In this document: one piece after another, positions 5,640-6,497 of the stretch
How the letters are laid out: every line of letters starts with the position of its first letter
How positions within the stretch are numbered: position 1 is the first letter of the stretch
Source of the DNA: Nannocystaceae bacterium
GTDB taxonomy: Bacteria; Myxococcota_A; Polyangia; Nannocystales; Nannocystaceae
DNA: 6,497 bases
Direction: 5' to 3'
NCBI GenBank assembly: GCA_016763875.1
Contig: JAESSZ010001003.1
Coordinates: 1 to 6,497 of the forward strand
Made by a program: the position numbers and the translations under genes
Notes under the pieces: generated by a model
Database searches by the model: none
Told to the model about the DNA's origin: nothing
Seen by the model: only the letters and a program-made list of their open reading frames with translations

Positions 5640-6497
5640 CTACTTTACGTTGCAGTCTTTGTCACCCTCGTCACAGCATGCGCACTCGGGTCCGTTGTCC
5701 CCGGCGATGCACTCGCCATGGTCGAAGGTCATCTCGCCGTCACCGATCTCGGTGCAGATCCGAAAGCAACTATCCTCGACGAGGCGGTTGTCGGTGCAGT
5801 CTTGAATGATGTCCGAGTCGAGGCATCCCGAGCATTCCGGGCCGCTGCAGTCCGTGCCAGGTCCCATGGCGCAGTCGAAATAGATCATGTCGCCCGTCGT
5901 GCACCCGATTGAGAAATCCTCTCCTTCGAGTTCACAGACCTCATCGCCGAAGTCCGGCATCTCGACCCACGCGCCTTCGACACACTGCCAGTACCGGCTG
6001 CCGGCCGGGCCGTCCTCTTCAAGGTTGCTGCAGAACTCAAGGCCTTCGGTATCCGTCGTGCAATCCTCGGCCAGCGGCTCGATCTCGCTGGGGTCGGCCG
6101 GGGTCTCCTCGCAGGTGAGACCGCCGCCGGTCGAGTCGGCCATGCTGTCGTCGCTGCCGCTGTCTGCGGGGTCTGCGGTCTCATCGGAGTCGCCCTCAGC
6201 AACGTCGTCGTTGTCGTCGTTGCCCCCGGTCGGCTCGTTGCCGTTCGTCTGGGCTTGGTCCGGGTCCACACAACAGGTGAAGTCATCTGGGCTGTCCGAG
6301 CACCAGTTGTAGCCGCTGTCGCAGAAGCACTGGCTGCCTTCGGCCGAGCTGTTGGGCTCGTCGCAGTCGCCGGCCTTCCCTGGAATCTGGTCGCACTCGA
6401 AGTTTGCCGAGTCGTTGGGATCTTCCCACTCGTAACCTGGGTCGCAGACGCATCCGGCTGAGCTGTCCTGGCTGTGGCACAGGATGCCGCCACACTC
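5640..6497 (-). CDS. Cysteine-rich, probably secreted or lipid-anchored protein, C-terminal part
   Basis: 285 residues up to the TAA at 5640-5642; the N-terminus lies beyond the right edge, so a signal peptide cannot be checked. The part nearest the edge holds two related units of roughly 38 residues: SSAGCVCDPGYEW (6426-6464) and SSAEGSQCFCDSGYNW (6303-6350), each with a C-x-C-D-x-G-Y-x-W core similar in style to EGF-like modules, followed by DFTCCVDP. Next comes an acidic, Gly/Ser-rich linker (about 6130-6260: NEPTGG, NDDNDD, DSGSDDS, STGGG), then a second Cys-rich domain (WQCVEGAWVEMP, CSGPECSGC, a terminal ECACCDEGDKDCNVK). I count 29 cysteines, which points to disulfide bonding outside the cytoplasm. 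Myxobacteria, notably Nannocystineae, carry many such surface proteins of unknown function. The GTG at 6269 is internal, since the frame is clearly coding on both sides of it. Function is unknown. Confidence 0.86.
   Translation of the reverse strand, partial: ECGGILCHSQDSSAGCVCDPGYEWEDPNDSANFECDQIPGKAGDCDEPNSSAEGSQCFCDSGYNWCSDSPDDFTCCVDPDQAQTNGNEPTGGNDDNDDVAEGDSDETADPADSGSDDSMADSTGGGLTCEETPADPSEIEPLAEDCTTDTEGLEFCSNLEEDGPAGSRYWQCVEGAWVEMPDFGDEVCELEGEDFSIGCTTGDMIYFDCAMGPGTDCSGPECSGCLDSDIIQDCTDNRLVEDSCFRICTEIGDGEMTFDHGECIAGDNGPECACCDEGDKDCNVK

Noticed and set aside
5885..6493. Minus-strand frame rich in Ala, Thr and Arg overlapping the cysteine-rich gene
   Set aside because: Out-of-frame reading of the repeat and acidic linker; the cysteine-rich frame has the patterned cysteines.

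Overview
The window is high-GC bacterial DNA (63-67% GC in two 60-base lines counted inside genes) that looks like a myxobacterial chromosome. The best clue is the cysteine-rich protein with an acidic Asp/Ser/Gly/Glu linker at the right edge, a style common in Nannocystineae such as Plesiocystis and Enhygromyxa. This assignment is inference; no taxonomic marker is present. I see no tRNA, rRNA, CRISPR array, transposase or phage gene.

Left part (1-1579, all minus strand, read right to left): a broken gene for a thioredoxin/glutaredoxin-fold protein that lacks the CxxC active site (732-1579, one base missing near 1062), a YkgJ-family cysteine-cluster protein translationally coupled to it by a TTGA overlap (184-735), and then NuoA of respiratory complex I, which runs off the left edge (1-180). 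The nuoA piece is far lower in GC (about 47%), has relaxed third positions, and lacks its N-terminal residues: the homology begins immediately after two tandem TAG codons.

Middle (1647-3865): a small acidic orphan protein on the plus strand converges on a TetR-family repressor gene (1953-2714, minus). That gene is divergent from ychF (2765-3865, plus), the Obg-family P-loop ATPase/GTPase. The 50 bp between the two start codons is almost entirely a perfect 16-bp-arm palindrome, the best candidate operator in the window.

Right part (3910-6497, all minus strand): a fold-type I PLP aminotransferase, converging on ychF with a GC-rich hairpin between them; a gene-free stretch (about 5086-5269) with two copies of a 14-bp repeat 42 bp apart; an orphan 94-residue protein; a strong hairpin terminator; and the C-terminal 285 residues of a secreted-type cysteine-rich protein whose start lies outside the window.

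The genes do not form one pathway. Linked behaviour is supported only for the glutaredoxin-like/ykgJ pair (overlap) and for tetR/ychF (shared palindrome). No complete, clearly new system is visible. The points most worth a second look are the palindrome, the Cys-less glutaredoxin-like/YkgJ pair with its frameshift, and the compositional break at nuoA.
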